From NCBI RefSeq assembly GCF_001949125.1, contig NZ_MSTI01000077.1, positions 124,001 to 188,000 of the forward strand: a stretch of 64,000 nt of DNA. The letters run 5' to 3'. Made by a program: the position numbers and the translations under genes. Under the pieces are notes generated by a model, which did not search any database, was not told where the DNA came from, and saw nothing but the letters and a program-made list of their open reading frames with translations. Source of the DNA: Deinococcus marmoris (GTDB taxonomy: Bacteria; Deinococcota; Deinococci; Deinococcales; Deinococcaceae). Shown in pieces: positions 34,411 through 44,524 of this stretch. Each line of letters opens with the position of its first letter. Positions within the stretch are counted from its first letter, which is position 1.

Positions 34411-34815
34411 TCAGCTTCCAGTGGCGACTTCCCCGGGCGATACGGTTTCAGGGGCGGCCAGTTTGGGGCGGCGGCTGCGGGCCTCGCGGCGGGTCTTGGG
34501 GTCCAGGCCCACCAGCAGAAAGAAGTTTTCCAGCGCGTTCTCTTTGCCCTTCAGATCGGGATGTTCGTTCTCGGGCGTGCCGGTGGAAAAGGGAATGGTC
34601 TGGTACAGCTCCAGGGCGTGGGTAATCACGTCGTCGGGGGCGTGCTTCTCGGCGTAGGTGCCCAGCGCCACGTAGACCTCGCGGCGGCATTCGGCGTGTT
34701 TCAAGAAGGCGTCCGGCCATGGCGTCTCGGGGGCGCGGAGCATGTCCTGGCGGGCAATCCGGCGGTAGTGCTTCAGACCTTGCAGGAGCTGATCGGTGGT
34801 CATGGGTTCCTTCAT
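34411..34815 (-). CDS. Protein of unknown function upstream of udg
   Basis: Unrecognised 134-residue cytoplasmic protein, mainly helical ([21 protein letters not shown] and [26 protein letters not shown]), with a basic region [14 protein letters not shown] near the C-terminus. The minus strand has GGAGG 4 nt before the ATG at 34815, which fixes the start against the longer open frame to 34935. A TATACT -10 lies at plus 34874-34879. Co-transcription with udg suggests but does not show a DNA-related role. Confidence 0.65.
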   Translation of the reverse strand: MKEPMTTDQLLQGLKHYRRIARQDMLRAPETPWPDAFLKHAECRREVYVALGTYAEKHAPDDVITHALELYQTIPFSTGTPENEHPDLKGKENALENFFLLVGLDPKTRREARSRRPKLAAPETVSPGEVATGS

Positions 34816-34873
34816 CGGTCCTCCAGATCGGGCGGTTGGGCTGTGGGTATTCGGGCGGTGGTGGCCTGGGCCA

Positions 34874-34879
34874 AGTATA
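34874..34879 (-). promoter_or_regulatory. Minus-strand -10 box (TATACT) of the unknown-udg-DUF1844-dtd run
   Basis: TATACT on the minus strand, 58 nt upstream of the ATG at 34815, so this message has a leader with a Shine-Dalgarno. The rest of the 390-nt gap (34816-35205) becomes AT-rich toward the plus-strand hydrolase gene and holds no other feature I can support. Confidence 0.4.
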
Positions 34880-35205
34880 GGAGGCTGGCCTTCCAGAAGT
34901 CCTCCGGCCTGTGTGGGCATCACCCTGAACCGCACCTGAAACAGGTCTCAGGAAGCACACTTCTGGCACATGAGCAAAATGAGAGCGTGATAAATCGCGC
35001 AAAAGGGGTTCAGGCTGTGACTGTCGGCACTTTCGCTGCCCCACGGAATATGAGCTGAAGTCTGAGAAGCTTGAGTCAGACGCCGGATTTCTGTTTCATC
35101 TGCTGCTGGTCAGAACGCATAAACAACGTATAGGCGCATAAAGGTGACGTTTAAGTTCGAGAATTAAGAACAAATAAATAAAGTTGGGATAAACTTCTGG
35201 AGTCG

Positions 35206-35832
35206 ATGACTTACTCCCGCCTCTTTCTGCCCCTCGCTTTCGCCGCCCTGATCAGCCCCGCTGCCCTGGCCTCCACGTACACCGTCAAGAACGGTGACAC
35301 CCTGTCTGCGATCTCGCGGGCCACGGGTGTGGACGCCGGAACGCTGATGCGCCTGAACGGCCTGAACAGCAGCACCATCCAGATCGGGCAGAAGCTGAAC
35401 ATCGGCGGGGCCACCGTTTCCGCGCCTGCCCGCGCCGCTGCGCCCGCCGCCACCAACTCTGGCGGCGCGTTCGTGCGGACCGCCGCTGCCCGTTTCCTGG
35501 GTGTGCGTTACGCGCTGGGCGGCAGCGGCAGAAACGGCCTGGACTGCTCCAGCTTCACGCAGAGCGTGTTCCGCAGCATGGGCATCAGCATTCCGCGCAC
35601 CGCTGCCTCGCAGTGGAACTCGGGACGCGCGGTCAGCCGCCGTGACCTGCGCTCGGGCGATCTGGTGTTCTTCAACACCATGGGCCGCACCGCCAGCCAC
35701 GTGGGGCTGTATGTGGGCGACGGCATGATGGCCAACGCCAACAGCTACCGGGGCCGGACCGTCATCGAACCTCTGTTCGCCAACGCGTACTGGGCCAGCC
35801 GCTACAACGGCGCACGCCGCATCATGAATTGA
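35206..35832 (+). CDS. Secreted LysM-NlpC/P60 cell-wall hydrolase
   Basis: A 208-residue exported peptidoglycan endopeptidase. A signal peptide (1-22, [15 protein letters not shown]) is followed by one LysM domain (about 24-67, [21 protein letters not shown]) and an NlpC/P60 domain (about 88-208). The catalytic Cys is C114 in GLDCSSF and the His is H165 in ASHVGLY; the third position is Asn177, an allowed polar residue. CTGGAG lies before the ATG, and the AT-rich segment 35100-35200 with TAAACT (35190-35195) forms the promoter. A strong terminator follows. Confidence 0.93.
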   Translation: MTYSRLFLPLAFAALISPAALASTYTVKNGDTLSAISRATGVDAGTLMRLNGLNSSTIQIGQKLNIGGATVSAPARAAAPAATNSGGAFVRTAAARFLGVRYALGGSGRNGLDCSSFTQSVFRSMGISIPRTAASQWNSGRAVSRRDLRSGDLVFFNTMGRTASHVGLYVGDGMMANANSYRGRTVIEPLFANAYWASRYNGARRIMN

Positions 35833-35850
35833 ACGCAGACAACAACTTTT

Positions 35851-35894
35851 GAAGGCTGGCGGACGACATCGACTCGTCCGCCAGCCTTCTTTTT
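35851..35894 (+). terminator. Intrinsic terminator of the NlpC/P60 gene
   Basis: Perfect 16-bp stem (GAAGGCTGGCGGACGA from 35851, complement ending 35889), 7-nt loop, then TTTTT. Confidence 0.93.
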
Positions 35895-35918
35895 GTCCGT
35901 CCTGCTTCCCTGTCCTGC

Positions 35919-35924
35919 TACCCT
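35919..35924 (+). promoter_or_regulatory. -10 box (TACCCT) before galE
   Basis: Ends 8 nt before the ATG at 35933. Confidence 0.45.
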
Positions 35925-35932
35925 GAGTCCCG

Positions 35933-36925
<993 letters not shown>

Positions 36926-36930
36926 GGGCG

Positions 36931-36936
36931 TAAAAT
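36931..36936 (+). promoter_or_regulatory. -10 box (TAAAAT) before the Uma2 gene
   Basis: Ends 6 nt before the ATG at 36943. Confidence 0.45.
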
Positions 36937-36942
36937 AGCCCT

Positions 36943-37524
36943 ATGACAGACGCCGCTCCTCAAGCCATGACGGAAGCGGACTATCTGCGAACCGAGCGCG
37001 AGAGTCCTTACAAGCGCGAGTACGTGGGCGGTTTCGTGTACCCGCTTCACGCTCAGGCGGGGGCCAGCGGGGAGCATGTGCGAATCAGTTTGCGGATTGC
37101 GGCGGCACTGTTACCAGGTGCGGATGGGCAGGGCTGCCGCCTGTACCAGTCCGACATGCAGCTTTTCGTCTCCGGCGCGGCCAGCTACTTTTACCCCGAC
37201 GTGATGCTGGTCTGCGGCGGCGATCAACCGGGGCGCTATTACGAGTCCTCCCCGTGCCTGCTGACTGAAGTTCTCTCAACCAGCACGGCGCACAATGACC
37301 GCCGCCACAAATACGCCGTTTACACCGCCATTCCCACCCTGCAAACCTACCTGCTGGTGTCGCAGGACGAACGCTACGTCGTGGAATATCAGCGCAACGG
37401 TGAGGACTGGGCCATGCGCGAACACCGGGGCGCGGGACAGGTGGACGTTCCCTGTCTGGGACAGGTGCTGACCCTGGACCAGATTTACCGGGGCGTGCTT
37501 CAACCCTTACCCTGTAGGACATGA
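36943..37524 (+). CDS. Uma2 family PD-(D/E)XK nuclease-fold protein
   Basis: A 193-residue member of Uma2, a restriction-endonuclease-like fold whose biology is poorly known. Start MTEADYLRTERESPYKREYVGG, then the active-site pattern FYPDVMLV (Asp), LLTEVLSTSTAHNDRRHKYAVY (Glu, Lys) and a final IPTLQTYLLV. The catalytic acidic and Lys positions are present, so activity is possible. Its stop overlaps the M20 peptidase start (ATGA). Uma2 genes are usually multi-copy in cyanobacteria and Deinococcus; no partner is recognised here. Confidence 0.82.
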   Translation: MTDAAPQAMTEADYLRTERESPYKREYVGGFVYPLHAQAGASGEHVRISLRIAAALLPGADGQGCRLYQSDMQLFVSGAASYFYPDVMLVCGGDQPGRYYESSPCLLTEVLSTSTAHNDRRHKYAVYTAIPTLQTYLLVSQDERYVVEYQRNGEDWAMREHRGAGQVDVPCLGQVLTLDQIYRGVLQPLPCRT

Positions 37525-38888
37525 CTCCAACTGATCTGAGCGCCCACATCGAACGCGGCCTGTCTGATCTACGTGATCTGGTGGCGATGCAAAGCGTCTC
37601 CGCGCAGGGCCGCATGCTGCCCGAGACGGCGGACGCCGTGACCGCCCTGCTGGAAGCCGAGGGCTTCAGGGTGGCCCGCTATCCCGGTCAGGTGGCCCCG
37701 GTGCTGGTGGCCGAGGCTGGAGACGGCCCCTTTACCCTGCTGATCTACAACCACTACGATGTGCAGCCGGAAGACCCCCTGAACCTGTGGGACACGCCGC
37801 CGTTTACGCTGACCGAGCGCGACGGACGCCTGTACGGGCGCGGCGCATCCGACGACAAGGGCGAGTTCACCTCCCGGCTGGCCGGGTTGCGGGCACTGCG
37901 TGAGCGGCACGGTGGCAGCCTCCCCCTCAAAGTGAAATGGCTACTGGAAGGTGAGGAAGAGGTGGGCAGCCCTAGCCTGGAAGCTTTCGTGAAAGACCAC
38001 GCCGCCGAACTCAAGGCAGACGGCGTGTGGTGGGAATTCGGCAGCGTGACCCCCGAGGGGCGGCCCATCCTGTACGCGGGTCTCAAGGGGATCGTGTGCC
38101 TGGAATTGCGCTGCCGGGTGGCGGCCAGCGACCTGCACAGCAGCACCGGGGCGGTGGTGGACAACCCGCTGTGGCGGCTGGCGAAGGCCGTGGCCAGCCT
38201 GCGCGACGAGACCGGGCGCGTGACCATCCCCGGCTTCCACGACGATGTGCGCGAAACCTCCGAGGCGGACCGCGCGGCCATCGCCAGCATTCCCGGCCAG
38301 GGCGAGTCGCTGTACGACGCCTACGAGGTCACGCGCCGCCTGGGAGCGCCCCAGGACTTCAACACCCGCACCAACCTGATGCCGGTACTGAATGTCAACG
38401 GCTTTCACGGCGGCTATGGCGACGGCGGCAGCAAGACCGTGCTGCCTGCCGAGGGCTTCGTCAAGATCGATTTCCGTCTGGTGCCGGACCAGCATCCCGA
38501 TAAGATCGTGGAACTGCTGCGCGCCCATCTGGACGCCCAGAACTTGCAGGATGTGGAAATCGTCGAGCTGGAAAGCCACCAGCACCCCGCCCGCAGTGAC
38601 CTGAGTGATCCCTTCGTGCAGACCGCCGTGCGCGTGGCCCGCGAGGTCTACGGCCAGGACGCCATCCTGCACCCCAGCAGCGGCGGCAGCGGCCCGATGT
38701 ACCCGTTCATGCAGCATGTCGGTGCGCCCGTGGTGGCGCTGGGCATCGGCAACGTGGCGGGCCGCGTCCACGCCCCCAACGAAAATGTGCTGCGCCGCGA
38801 CTTCGAGACGGGCGTGCGGTACGCGCTGGAGCTGATGGAGGCGCTGGGGCGAGTCGGGAATAGTTCGGATGCCGGGGCAGGCGGCTGA
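37521..38888 (+). CDS. M20 family metallo-dipeptidase
   Basis: A 455-residue zinc amino- or dipeptidase. Metal motifs: YNHYDVQPEDPLNLW (His and Asp), GRGASDDKGEF (Asp), LEGEEEVGSPSLEAF (catalytic Glu pair), and a C-terminal APNENVLRR region. The insert dimerisation domain lies at about 190-340. No signal peptide is seen, so it probably works on cytoplasmic peptides. The ATG overlaps the Uma2 stop by 4 nt; translation may be coupled, though the functions appear unrelated. Confidence 0.9.
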   Translation: MTPTDLSAHIERGLSDLRDLVAMQSVSAQGRMLPETADAVTALLEAEGFRVARYPGQVAPVLVAEAGDGPFTLLIYNHYDVQPEDPLNLWDTPPFTLTERDGRLYGRGASDDKGEFTSRLAGLRALRERHGGSLPLKVKWLLEGEEEVGSPSLEAFVKDHAAELKADGVWWEFGSVTPEGRPILYAGLKGIVCLELRCRVAASDLHSSTGAVVDNPLWRLAKAVASLRDETGRVTIPGFHDDVRETSEADRAAIASIPGQGESLYDAYEVTRRLGAPQDFNTRTNLMPVLNVNGFHGGYGDGGSKTVLPAEGFVKIDFRLVPDQHPDKIVELLRAHLDAQNLQDVEIVELESHQHPARSDLSDPFVQTAVRVAREVYGQDAILHPSSGGSGPMYPFMQHVGAPVVALGIGNVAGRVHAPNENVLRRDFETGVRYALELMEALGRVGNSSDAGAGG

Positions 38889-39038
38889 ATGGAAGCGGCC
38901 CAGTGTGCCATGAACTGTACGGAGTGCATCATGCGGTCCTCAAAAGGAACAGCCTGACCAACTCCAGCGTCAATTTCTGCCGACGGGCAATGTCCGTCCA
39001 GTGCCCCAGCTTCCCGCTATTTCACCCCAGGAGTTTCT

Positions 39039-39476
39039 ATGCGCCACCTGTCTGTCGGTCTGGTCGCTGTCGCTTTGTTCAGTCTGGCCTCGTGCAGCCG
39101 TGGGGACATCGCGAATCCTCCTGTGGCAACGGGGCTTCTGAAGTTGACCTTCACACCAGCAACACTTGCGGAGTGCCAGTCCGTCGTCCTGAACGATCCC
39201 TATGTTAAAAACACTGCTCTGAAGGGCCGATCTTTTATTGAGGTCAAGGAGACGGGGATGTTGGAACCGGTGGGTCGGTATCCCAACGCCGCCTCCACGA
39301 CAGTGGTCTTTGACCGTGCAGGCGATTATTCCGTCGTCTACAGCATTCAATATCCGAAGTACCCGGAGAAGCTGAGTCTGACTTTTCGCTGCGTGAAGAG
39401 CGGCGCGGAATCCAGCCAGGACTTCACGGTCACCGAGACGAGCGGCGAGCAGACGGTCAACCTCAGCTTCTCCTGA
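39039..39476 (+). CDS. Putative lipoprotein of unknown function
   Basis: A 145-residue protein with a lipoprotein signal (VALFSLASC, lipidated Cys at 19). The mature part is a small beta-rich domain ([29 protein letters not shown]) with two further Cys that may pair. CCCAGGAGTTTCT precedes the ATG (AGGAG 5 nt upstream). The coding sequence is less GC-rich than its neighbours, which may mean recent acquisition. No homology is recognised. Confidence 0.65.
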   Translation: MRHLSVGLVAVALFSLASCSRGDIANPPVATGLLKLTFTPATLAECQSVVLNDPYVKNTALKGRSFIEVKETGMLEPVGRYPNAASTTVVFDRAGDYSVVYSIQYPKYPEKLSLTFRCVKSGAESSQDFTVTETSGEQTVNLSFS

Positions 39477-39582
39477 AAATACGCAGGACGGGAAACGTGA
39501 ACCGTATGGACGGCAAGCCCTCCCAACCCCACACTCTGCCCACCCCGTATGCCTCATGCTGGGGGGCAATGAGCGGACGGGC

Positions 39583-40743
39583 ATGGAACTGACGGTTTTG
39601 GGCAGCACGGGCAGCATCGGCACGCAGGCGCTGGATGTGGCGCGCGAGCGTGGCTACACGGTGACGGCGCTGGCAGCGGGGCGCAATCTGGACCTGCTGG
39701 CCGAGCAGGTGCGTGAATTCCGCCCGGCAGTGGTCAGCGTGGACCCAGCCGTCTATAACGAGGCGAAGGCCATCTTCACCGATGTGCGCCTGACTGCCGA
39801 CGTCAGCGAGGTGGCCGCCCTGAACACCGATGTGGTGGTCAACGCCATGAGCGGCCTGATCGGGCTGGCCCCCACCCGCGCCGCGCTCCAGGCCGGACAG
39901 GCGGTGGCGCTGGCCACCAAGGAGGCGATGGTCACGGCGGCGGGCCTGATCTGGGAGGCGGCGGCAGCGGGCGGCGGGCGCGTGGTCCCGGTGGACTCCG
40001 AACATACGGGCGTCTTCCAGTGCCTGACGGGCGAGAACATGGCGGACGTGTCCGAGGTGATCCTGACCGCCTCCGGTGGCCCCTTCCGCGACGGCCCCGC
40101 CGATCTGGGCGGCGTGACGCCCGCGCAGGCCCTGAAGCATCCCTCGTGGAGCATGGGGCCAAAGGTGACCATCGACAGCGCCACGCTGATGAACAAGGGG
40201 CTGGAGGTCATGGAGTGTGCCAGCCTGTACGGCCTGCCGCTGTCGCAGGTGGGTGTGGTGGTCCACCCGCAGAGTCTGATCCACGCGGCGGTGCGCTTCC
40301 GCGACGGCAGCCTGAAGGCGCAGTTCGGCCCCACCGACATGCGTTTGCCGATTGCCTACGCCATTGACGCCGCCCCTGGCGGAATGCAGCGCCCCGGTGA
40401 TGTGCGTGGCGTGCGGCGGGGGCCGGAAGTGGCCGGGCATCTCTCCTGGCCCATGCACGGCACCTGGGAATTCATGGAGCCGGATTTTGACCGCTTCCCC
40501 TGCCTGGGTCTGGCCTACCGTGCAGGCGAGGCGGGCGGATTGCAGCCTGTGGCCCTGAACGCGGCAGACGAGGTGGCGGTAGAGGCGTTCCTGGCCGGGC
40601 AACTGACCTTTACGGGCATTCCCAGATTGCTGGAGCGTGTGCTGGATGAAACCCCTGCTGGAATGCTCGGCTGGGACTCGCTGGCGCAAACCGATGCCTG
40701 GGCGCGCGTGCGGGCCTGGGAACTGGTGGGGGTGAGGGCGTGA
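39583..40743 (+). CDS. dxr: 1-deoxy-D-xylulose 5-phosphate reductoisomerase
   Basis: Converts DXP to MEP with NADPH, first committed step of the non-mevalonate isoprenoid pathway. The roughly 386-residue protein starts [19 protein letters not shown] (NADPH site) and shows [22 protein letters not shown] (metal and substrate ligands), TASGGPFRD, and the flexible loop [22 protein letters not shown]. The ATG at 39583 is chosen by homology; ATG 39556 would add nine residues. Its GTG-TGA end overlaps the rseP GTG by 4 nt, the usual isoprenoid-protease pairing. Confidence 0.96.
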   Translation: MELTVLGSTGSIGTQALDVARERGYTVTALAAGRNLDLLAEQVREFRPAVVSVDPAVYNEAKAIFTDVRLTADVSEVAALNTDVVVNAMSGLIGLAPTRAALQAGQAVALATKEAMVTAAGLIWEAAAAGGGRVVPVDSEHTGVFQCLTGENMADVSEVILTASGGPFRDGPADLGGVTPAQALKHPSWSMGPKVTIDSATLMNKGLEVMECASLYGLPLSQVGVVVHPQSLIHAAVRFRDGSLKAQFGPTDMRLPIAYAIDAAPGGMQRPGDVRGVRRGPEVAGHLSWPMHGTWEFMEPDFDRFPCLGLAYRAGEAGGLQPVALNAADEVAVEAFLAGQLTFTGIPRLLERVLDETPAGMLGWDSLAQTDAWARVRAWELVGVRA

Positions 40744-41870
40744 GCTTCATTCAAAGCATCTCTGCGGCGCTGACCCCTCTGGGCTTGATCTGGACCCTGC
40801 TGATCATCAGCATCGCCACCTTCCTGCATGAGCTGGCGCACTACGCGCTGGCCCGCTGGCAGGGCGTGCGGGTCAATTCGTTTTCCATCGGTATGGGGCC
40901 GATCATCTTCAAGCGGCTGTGGCGCGGCACTGAGTGGCGACTCTCGCTGCTGCCCATCGGCGGCTACGTGGAAATCGACGGCATGGCCCCCGAGGAGGTC
41001 CGGGGCAACGAGGGCGAGGTCAGTTACCGTCAGGCCAGCAAGGGCTTCGCGGCGCTGCCCGCTCTGGGCAAGATCGCCGTGCTGTTCGCCGGGCCGCTGA
41101 TGAACCTGCTGCTCGCCATCGGCCTGATGACCCTGAGCTTTTCCTCGCAGGGCATTCCGGCCCCCGACCGGGCGCGCATCGAGTCAGTGCAGCCCAATTC
41201 CCGCGCGCAGACGCTGGGCTTCCAGACCGGGGACGTGATCAGCGCCATCGACGGGCAGGACATCCCCGACACCGTGCAGGTGGACGGAAAGACCGTGACC
41301 GGCTGGGAAAACCTGCGCAACGTGCTGGGCACGCCGGGGCCGCATACCTTCACGGTGGAGCGGGCTGGAGAAAGTCGGAATGTCACCTTCGACTGGACAC
41401 CCACCGTGGCTGGCAAACGCCAACTGCTGGGCATCGGCTACGGCCCGGACATCGTGCCTGCGGGCGTGGGCACCGCTTTCCAGACCTCGCTGACCACCAC
41501 GGCGCAGGCCGTGCCGCAGGTACTCAAAGCCTTCGGCAACCTGTTCGGACGCTTCCTGACCCTGAATTTCTCGCAGGACGAGAACGTGACTGGCCCCATC
41601 GGCACCACCGAGATCGTGGGCCGCGCCGCCACCGTCGGCCCCTGGGCGCTGGTCCAGATCGCCACCCTGCTCAATCTGTCGCTGGCCTTCTTCAACCTGA
41701 TCCCGATTCCGGGGCTGGACGGCGGGCGCATCCTGCTGGTGCTGGTGGGTGTGGTGCGCCGCCGCCCGCTGAGCTTCTCGCAGGAACAGGCCATCAACGT
41801 GGCGGGCTTCGCCTTCGTGATCCTGCTGATGACGTTTGTGGTGGTGCGCGACGTGAGCCGGTTTTTCTGA
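40740..41870 (+). CDS. rseP: RIP/site-2 metalloprotease RseP
   Basis: Membrane zinc protease (M50) that cleaves membrane-spanning regulators or signal peptides. The 376-residue protein has HELAH in the first transmembrane helix (about 30), one PDZ domain (about 125-220, [16 protein letters not shown]), and the distal metal motif [15 protein letters not shown] start overlaps the dxr stop (GTGA). Confidence 0.94.
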   Translation: MSFIQSISAALTPLGLIWTLLIISIATFLHELAHYALARWQGVRVNSFSIGMGPIIFKRLWRGTEWRLSLLPIGGYVEIDGMAPEEVRGNEGEVSYRQASKGFAALPALGKIAVLFAGPLMNLLLAIGLMTLSFSSQGIPAPDRARIESVQPNSRAQTLGFQTGDVISAIDGQDIPDTVQVDGKTVTGWENLRNVLGTPGPHTFTVERAGESRNVTFDWTPTVAGKRQLLGIGYGPDIVPAGVGTAFQTSLTTTAQAVPQVLKAFGNLFGRFLTLNFSQDENVTGPIGTTEIVGRAATVGPWALVQIATLLNLSLAFFNLIPIPGLDGGRILLVLVGVVRRRPLSFSQEQAINVAGFAFVILLMTFVVVRDVSRFF

Positions 41871-41949
41871 AGCCGGGAAGCTGCATCCTGAGAGGGGAAA
41901 TCCCATTCACTCACGCGCCCTATCCAAAGGCTGTGTTAAAACAGTCTTC

Positions 41950-42798
41950 ATGATTGCAAAAGTGAAGATGATGCTGGCCCTGGGTCTGGCGACGGTGGGA
42001 CTCACCACCCTGGGTACCGCAGGGGCGGCAGATGTGCGGCTGGGCCTGAACAGCAGCGTGGGTCTGGGCTGCCAGATCGTGGGCGGGCGCGTGGGCTTTC
42101 AGGAGGGCCGCTTCGGCCTGTACGGTCAGGGGGCCTACTGCACCAGTAATGTGGAGGGCAAGTCGGGCACCGGGTCCTTCGGCGGTCTGGTCACGGGCGA
42201 TCTGTTCACCTTCAGCAACGTGACCACCTACGCCCTGATCGGTGCGGAGATTCAGGGCAGCAATACCGCCATTCAGGGCGGCCTGGGCCTGCGCTACGGC
42301 ATTGCACTGTTGCCGGTGGAAGCGTATGTGGAAGTGGGCGCGCAGCGCATCAGCACGGCGCTGCAACCCATCATCGGGCCGCGTCTGTCGGTCGGCGTCA
42401 ACTACCGCATCAATGTCGTCAACCTTCAGGGTCAGATTCCCGAACCCCTGAAGTTCGAGGACGGCGAGACCACCCAGTACGCGGGCAGCGCCCCCGCCGA
42501 GTGCAAGCTGACCCCCGAGCAGGACATCGCCAGCGCGCGTGGCGCGGCCCGCGTGGCGGCGGACGAGGGGCTGGGTGCGGCGGCAGGAGCATATGGCGCG
42601 GCCTACTCCAACGTCTCCTACAAGGTGGAAATCACCAGCGTGGGCATCAACGGCAACGTGGGCAGTGCGGGCGGCAAGGTGACCGTGAGCGCCACCCAGA
42701 ACAGCAACGGCGAGCGGGTCAGTGGCGTGTACGGCGGCACCATCAAACTGGTCCGCTCCGGCTGCGGCTGGCAGGCCACCGGCTACACCCGGAGCTGA
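41950..42798 (+). CDS. Secreted or outer-envelope protein of unknown function
   Basis: A 282-residue protein with a signal peptide (1-26, LALGLATVGLTTLGTAGAA). The mature N-terminal half alternates polar and hydrophobic residues with Gly turns (GLGCQIVGGRVGFQEGRFGLYGQGAYC), as in beta-barrel or surface-layer proteins of Deinococcus. The C-terminal domain has four Cys overall and the repeat-like VGINGNVGSAGGKVTVSATQNSNGERVSG. An inverted repeat TGTGTTAAAACAG lies just before the start. Function unknown. Confidence 0.65.
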   Translation: MIAKVKMMLALGLATVGLTTLGTAGAADVRLGLNSSVGLGCQIVGGRVGFQEGRFGLYGQGAYCTSNVEGKSGTGSFGGLVTGDLFTFSNVTTYALIGAEIQGSNTAIQGGLGLRYGIALLPVEAYVEVGAQRISTALQPIIGPRLSVGVNYRINVVNLQGQIPEPLKFEDGETTQYAGSAPAECKLTPEQDIASARGAARVAADEGLGAAAGAYGAAYSNVSYKVEITSVGINGNVGSAGGKVTVSATQNSNGERVSGVYGGTIKLVRSGCGWQATGYTRS

Positions 42799-42818
42799 GT
42801 CACCGCCCGAGCGTTCTG

Positions 42819-42874
42819 ACAGTCTGACCGCTGAAACGCCGCGCTGAATCGTGGCTGTTCAGCGGTCAGACTGT
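42819..42874. terminator. Bidirectional hairpin between convergent genes
   Basis: A perfect 17-bp inverted repeat: ACAGTCTGACCGCTGAA (42819-42835) with its complement at 42858-42874. The loop is 22 nt and itself GC-rich. There is no long T-tract, but the position between two converging genes suits a shared terminator. Confidence 0.7.
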
Positions 42875-42881
42875 TGTGGCT

Positions 42882-43445
42882 TTACCTTCCCTTCGAGTGG
42901 TACTCCGCGTTGGGAATGAAGCCCAGCGCGCTGCTGACCCGGTTGGTCATGTTGAACATGCCGATCACCTGCACCGCCTCCAGAATCTGGGCGTCGTCCA
43001 GACCCACATCCCGCAGTGGAGTCAGGTCCGACTCGGCCATCCCGGCGGGGTGCAGGGTCAGTTTCTCGGCGAAGGCGCACAGCGCGGCCTCGCGGGCACT
43101 CAGATCGGCGTGTCGCCAGTTGACGGCCACCGTGTCGGCCTTCTGCGCCTCCATGCCGTATTCGCGCAGCGCCGCGCCGTGCGAGACCGCGCAGTACACG
43201 CAGCGGTTGAGGCCGCTGACCACCACGGCCATCATCTCGCGCTCGATGTTACTCAGGTGGCCTGCCTTGTTGACCAGCAGGTTGAAATAATTCCACCACG
43301 CCAGGAACTGCTCGCCGTTCAGCGCCTGTGCCCGGAAGACGTTGGGCACGAAACCCAGGTTCGCCTCCGCCTTGGTCCACAGTTTGCGGACGCCCTCATG
43401 CGCGCCCTCTTCGGTGGGCACGGCCAGCCAGGAAATTTTATTCAT
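42882..43445 (-). CDS. AhpD/carboxymuconolactone decarboxylase-like peroxidase-related protein
   Basis: A 187-residue all-helical protein of the peroxidase-related AhpD-like type. The redox-active site is [16 protein letters not shown] (CxxC followed by His), and the usual C-terminal [20 protein letters not shown] is present. Likely a thiol-based peroxide or quinone reductase. It is divergent from the MBL hydrolase, with 32 nt between start codons, so they share a control region. Confidence 0.87.
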   Translation of the reverse strand: MNKISWLAVPTEEGAHEGVRKLWTKAEANLGFVPNVFRAQALNGEQFLAWWNYFNLLVNKAGHLSNIEREMMAVVVSGLNRCVYCAVSHGAALREYGMEAQKADTVAVNWRHADLSAREAALCAFAEKLTLHPAGMAESDLTPLRDVGLDDAQILEAVQVIGMFNMTNRVSSALGFIPNAEYHSKGR

Positions 43446-43477
43446 GTGGCTTACAGCTTACGGCTCCGCGCCGTGAA

Positions 43478-44134
43478 ATGATCGTGCCAGTGACCGTTCT
43501 TGCCCCGAGTGTCCGTGTTCAGACCCTGTACGCCAACGTGTATCTGCTGAGTAGCCCGGCGGGCCGTCTGCTGGTGGACGCTGGGGCGTGGCCCTACGCG
43601 GGCCGTTTTGACCGGATTCTGCGTGATTTCGCCCCCGACGCCGTATTGCTGACCCACGCGCATGTGGACCATTCCGGTGGCGCGTACAGGGCCGCCCGGC
43701 GCGGCATTCCGCTGCTGGCGCACACGCTGGAATACGCGCAGTTGACCGGAGAAATCCACGATCTGCCGTACCCGGCGGGCCGCCCGGAGATTGGACGAAT
43801 GGTGTCGCGGGCGCATCCCAAAGTCTCCGCCGACGCCCTGCAAGTTGTTCACCCCGGCGAGACCGTGCTGGGCTGGCAGGTCGTCTCGTTGCCCGGCCAT
43901 ACCCCCGGCCAGATCGGCGTGCTGCTGGACGGCGTGCTGGTGGCCGCCGACGCGGTGATCGGTGCGAAGGACGGTGCGCATCTGCCCAAAGCCGCCTACA
44001 ACGCGGACCATGTCCAGGCCCGCCAGACCCTGCAACGCATGGCTGAGATGGACCTGCGCGCCCTGCTGCCCGGTCACGGCGGCCCCCTGACGCCGGGGCA
44101 GGTGCGGAAACGGGCGGGGCGGCGGGAAGGCTGA
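43478..44134 (+). CDS. MBL-fold metallo-hydrolase
   Basis: A 218-residue metallo-beta-lactamase-fold hydrolase with THAHVDHSGG (HxHxDH), VVSLPGHTPGQIGV (His), LVAADAVIG (bridging Asp) and LLPGHGGP (last His), so both metals can bind. The first residues MIVPVTVLAPSVRV fit the ATG at 43478; the frame is open further upstream inside the divergent gene. The substrate is unknown; related proteins include glyoxalase II and quorum-quenching lactonases. Confidence 0.87.
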   Translation: MIVPVTVLAPSVRVQTLYANVYLLSSPAGRLLVDAGAWPYAGRFDRILRDFAPDAVLLTHAHVDHSGGAYRAARRGIPLLAHTLEYAQLTGEIHDLPYPAGRPEIGRMVSRAHPKVSADALQVVHPGETVLGWQVVSLPGHTPGQIGVLLDGVLVAADAVIGAKDGAHLPKAAYNADHVQARQTLQRMAEMDLRALLPGHGGPLTPGQVRKRAGRREG

Positions 44135-44216
44135 AGCTGTGGAAATCGTCTGAACTTAGACATACTACATTTAGCATCAATTCGCCTATGTATAGCCATA
44201 TGTTGTGTCTGAACGC

Positions 44217-44245
44217 TTGACGGTAGGAGTGAATTACGTTACCAT
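44217..44245 (+). promoter_or_regulatory. Promoter with -35 TTGACG and -10 TACCAT
   Basis: TTGACG (44217-44222), 17-nt spacer, TACCAT (44240-44245). This is the best two-box promoter I found in the window. It drives the 47-residue gene with a short leader containing GGGAGGTGA. Confidence 0.6.
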
Positions 44246-44271
44246 CATAATGCAACAGAGGGAGGTGAAAT

Positions 44272-44415
44272 ATGACTAAGAAAAACTCGGCAGCACGAGT
44301 GACGCCTACAGAACGTAAGGCAGCGAAAGTTCTGTCCGGTAATGGCGGCAGTGCCTTAACCCGATCTCTCGCAGCGGCTGTAGTCTCGAAAGCTGCCTCA
44401 AAGAAAACGAAATAA
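44272..44415 (+). CDS. 47-residue basic Ala/Ser/Lys-rich protein
   Basis: A short gene with a strong Shine-Dalgarno (GGGAGGTGA, 44260-44268) 3 nt before the ATG. The product has no signal peptide and reads TKKNSAARVTPTERKAAKVLS ... SLAAAVVSKAASKKTK. It carries many Lys and only one acidic residue (Glu15). The KAAKVLSG ... SALTRSLAAA part resembles a family of small bacterial proteins I recall with 'ASKVL...SK..KS.AGSALSQ', an uncertain match. The sequence around it (44135-44460) is clearly richer in A+T than both neighbours, suggesting transfer. Confidence 0.65.
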   Translation: MTKKNSAARVTPTERKAAKVLSGNGGSALTRSLAAAVVSKAASKKTK

Positions 44416-44524
44416 CCGCTCCCTGCCTTGAACGAAAGAGAGCGGCTAACTAAAAATTGTGGACCACAGTGATTGTTGCAGACTGCGGTTCTACCTTTTG
44501 TCCCGGCTGATACCATTGCCCCTC

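Noticed and set aside
42819..42874. Transposon ends
   Set aside because: The perfect 17-bp arms are only 22 nt apart, without direct repeats, and sit between convergent genes, so a terminator is more likely.
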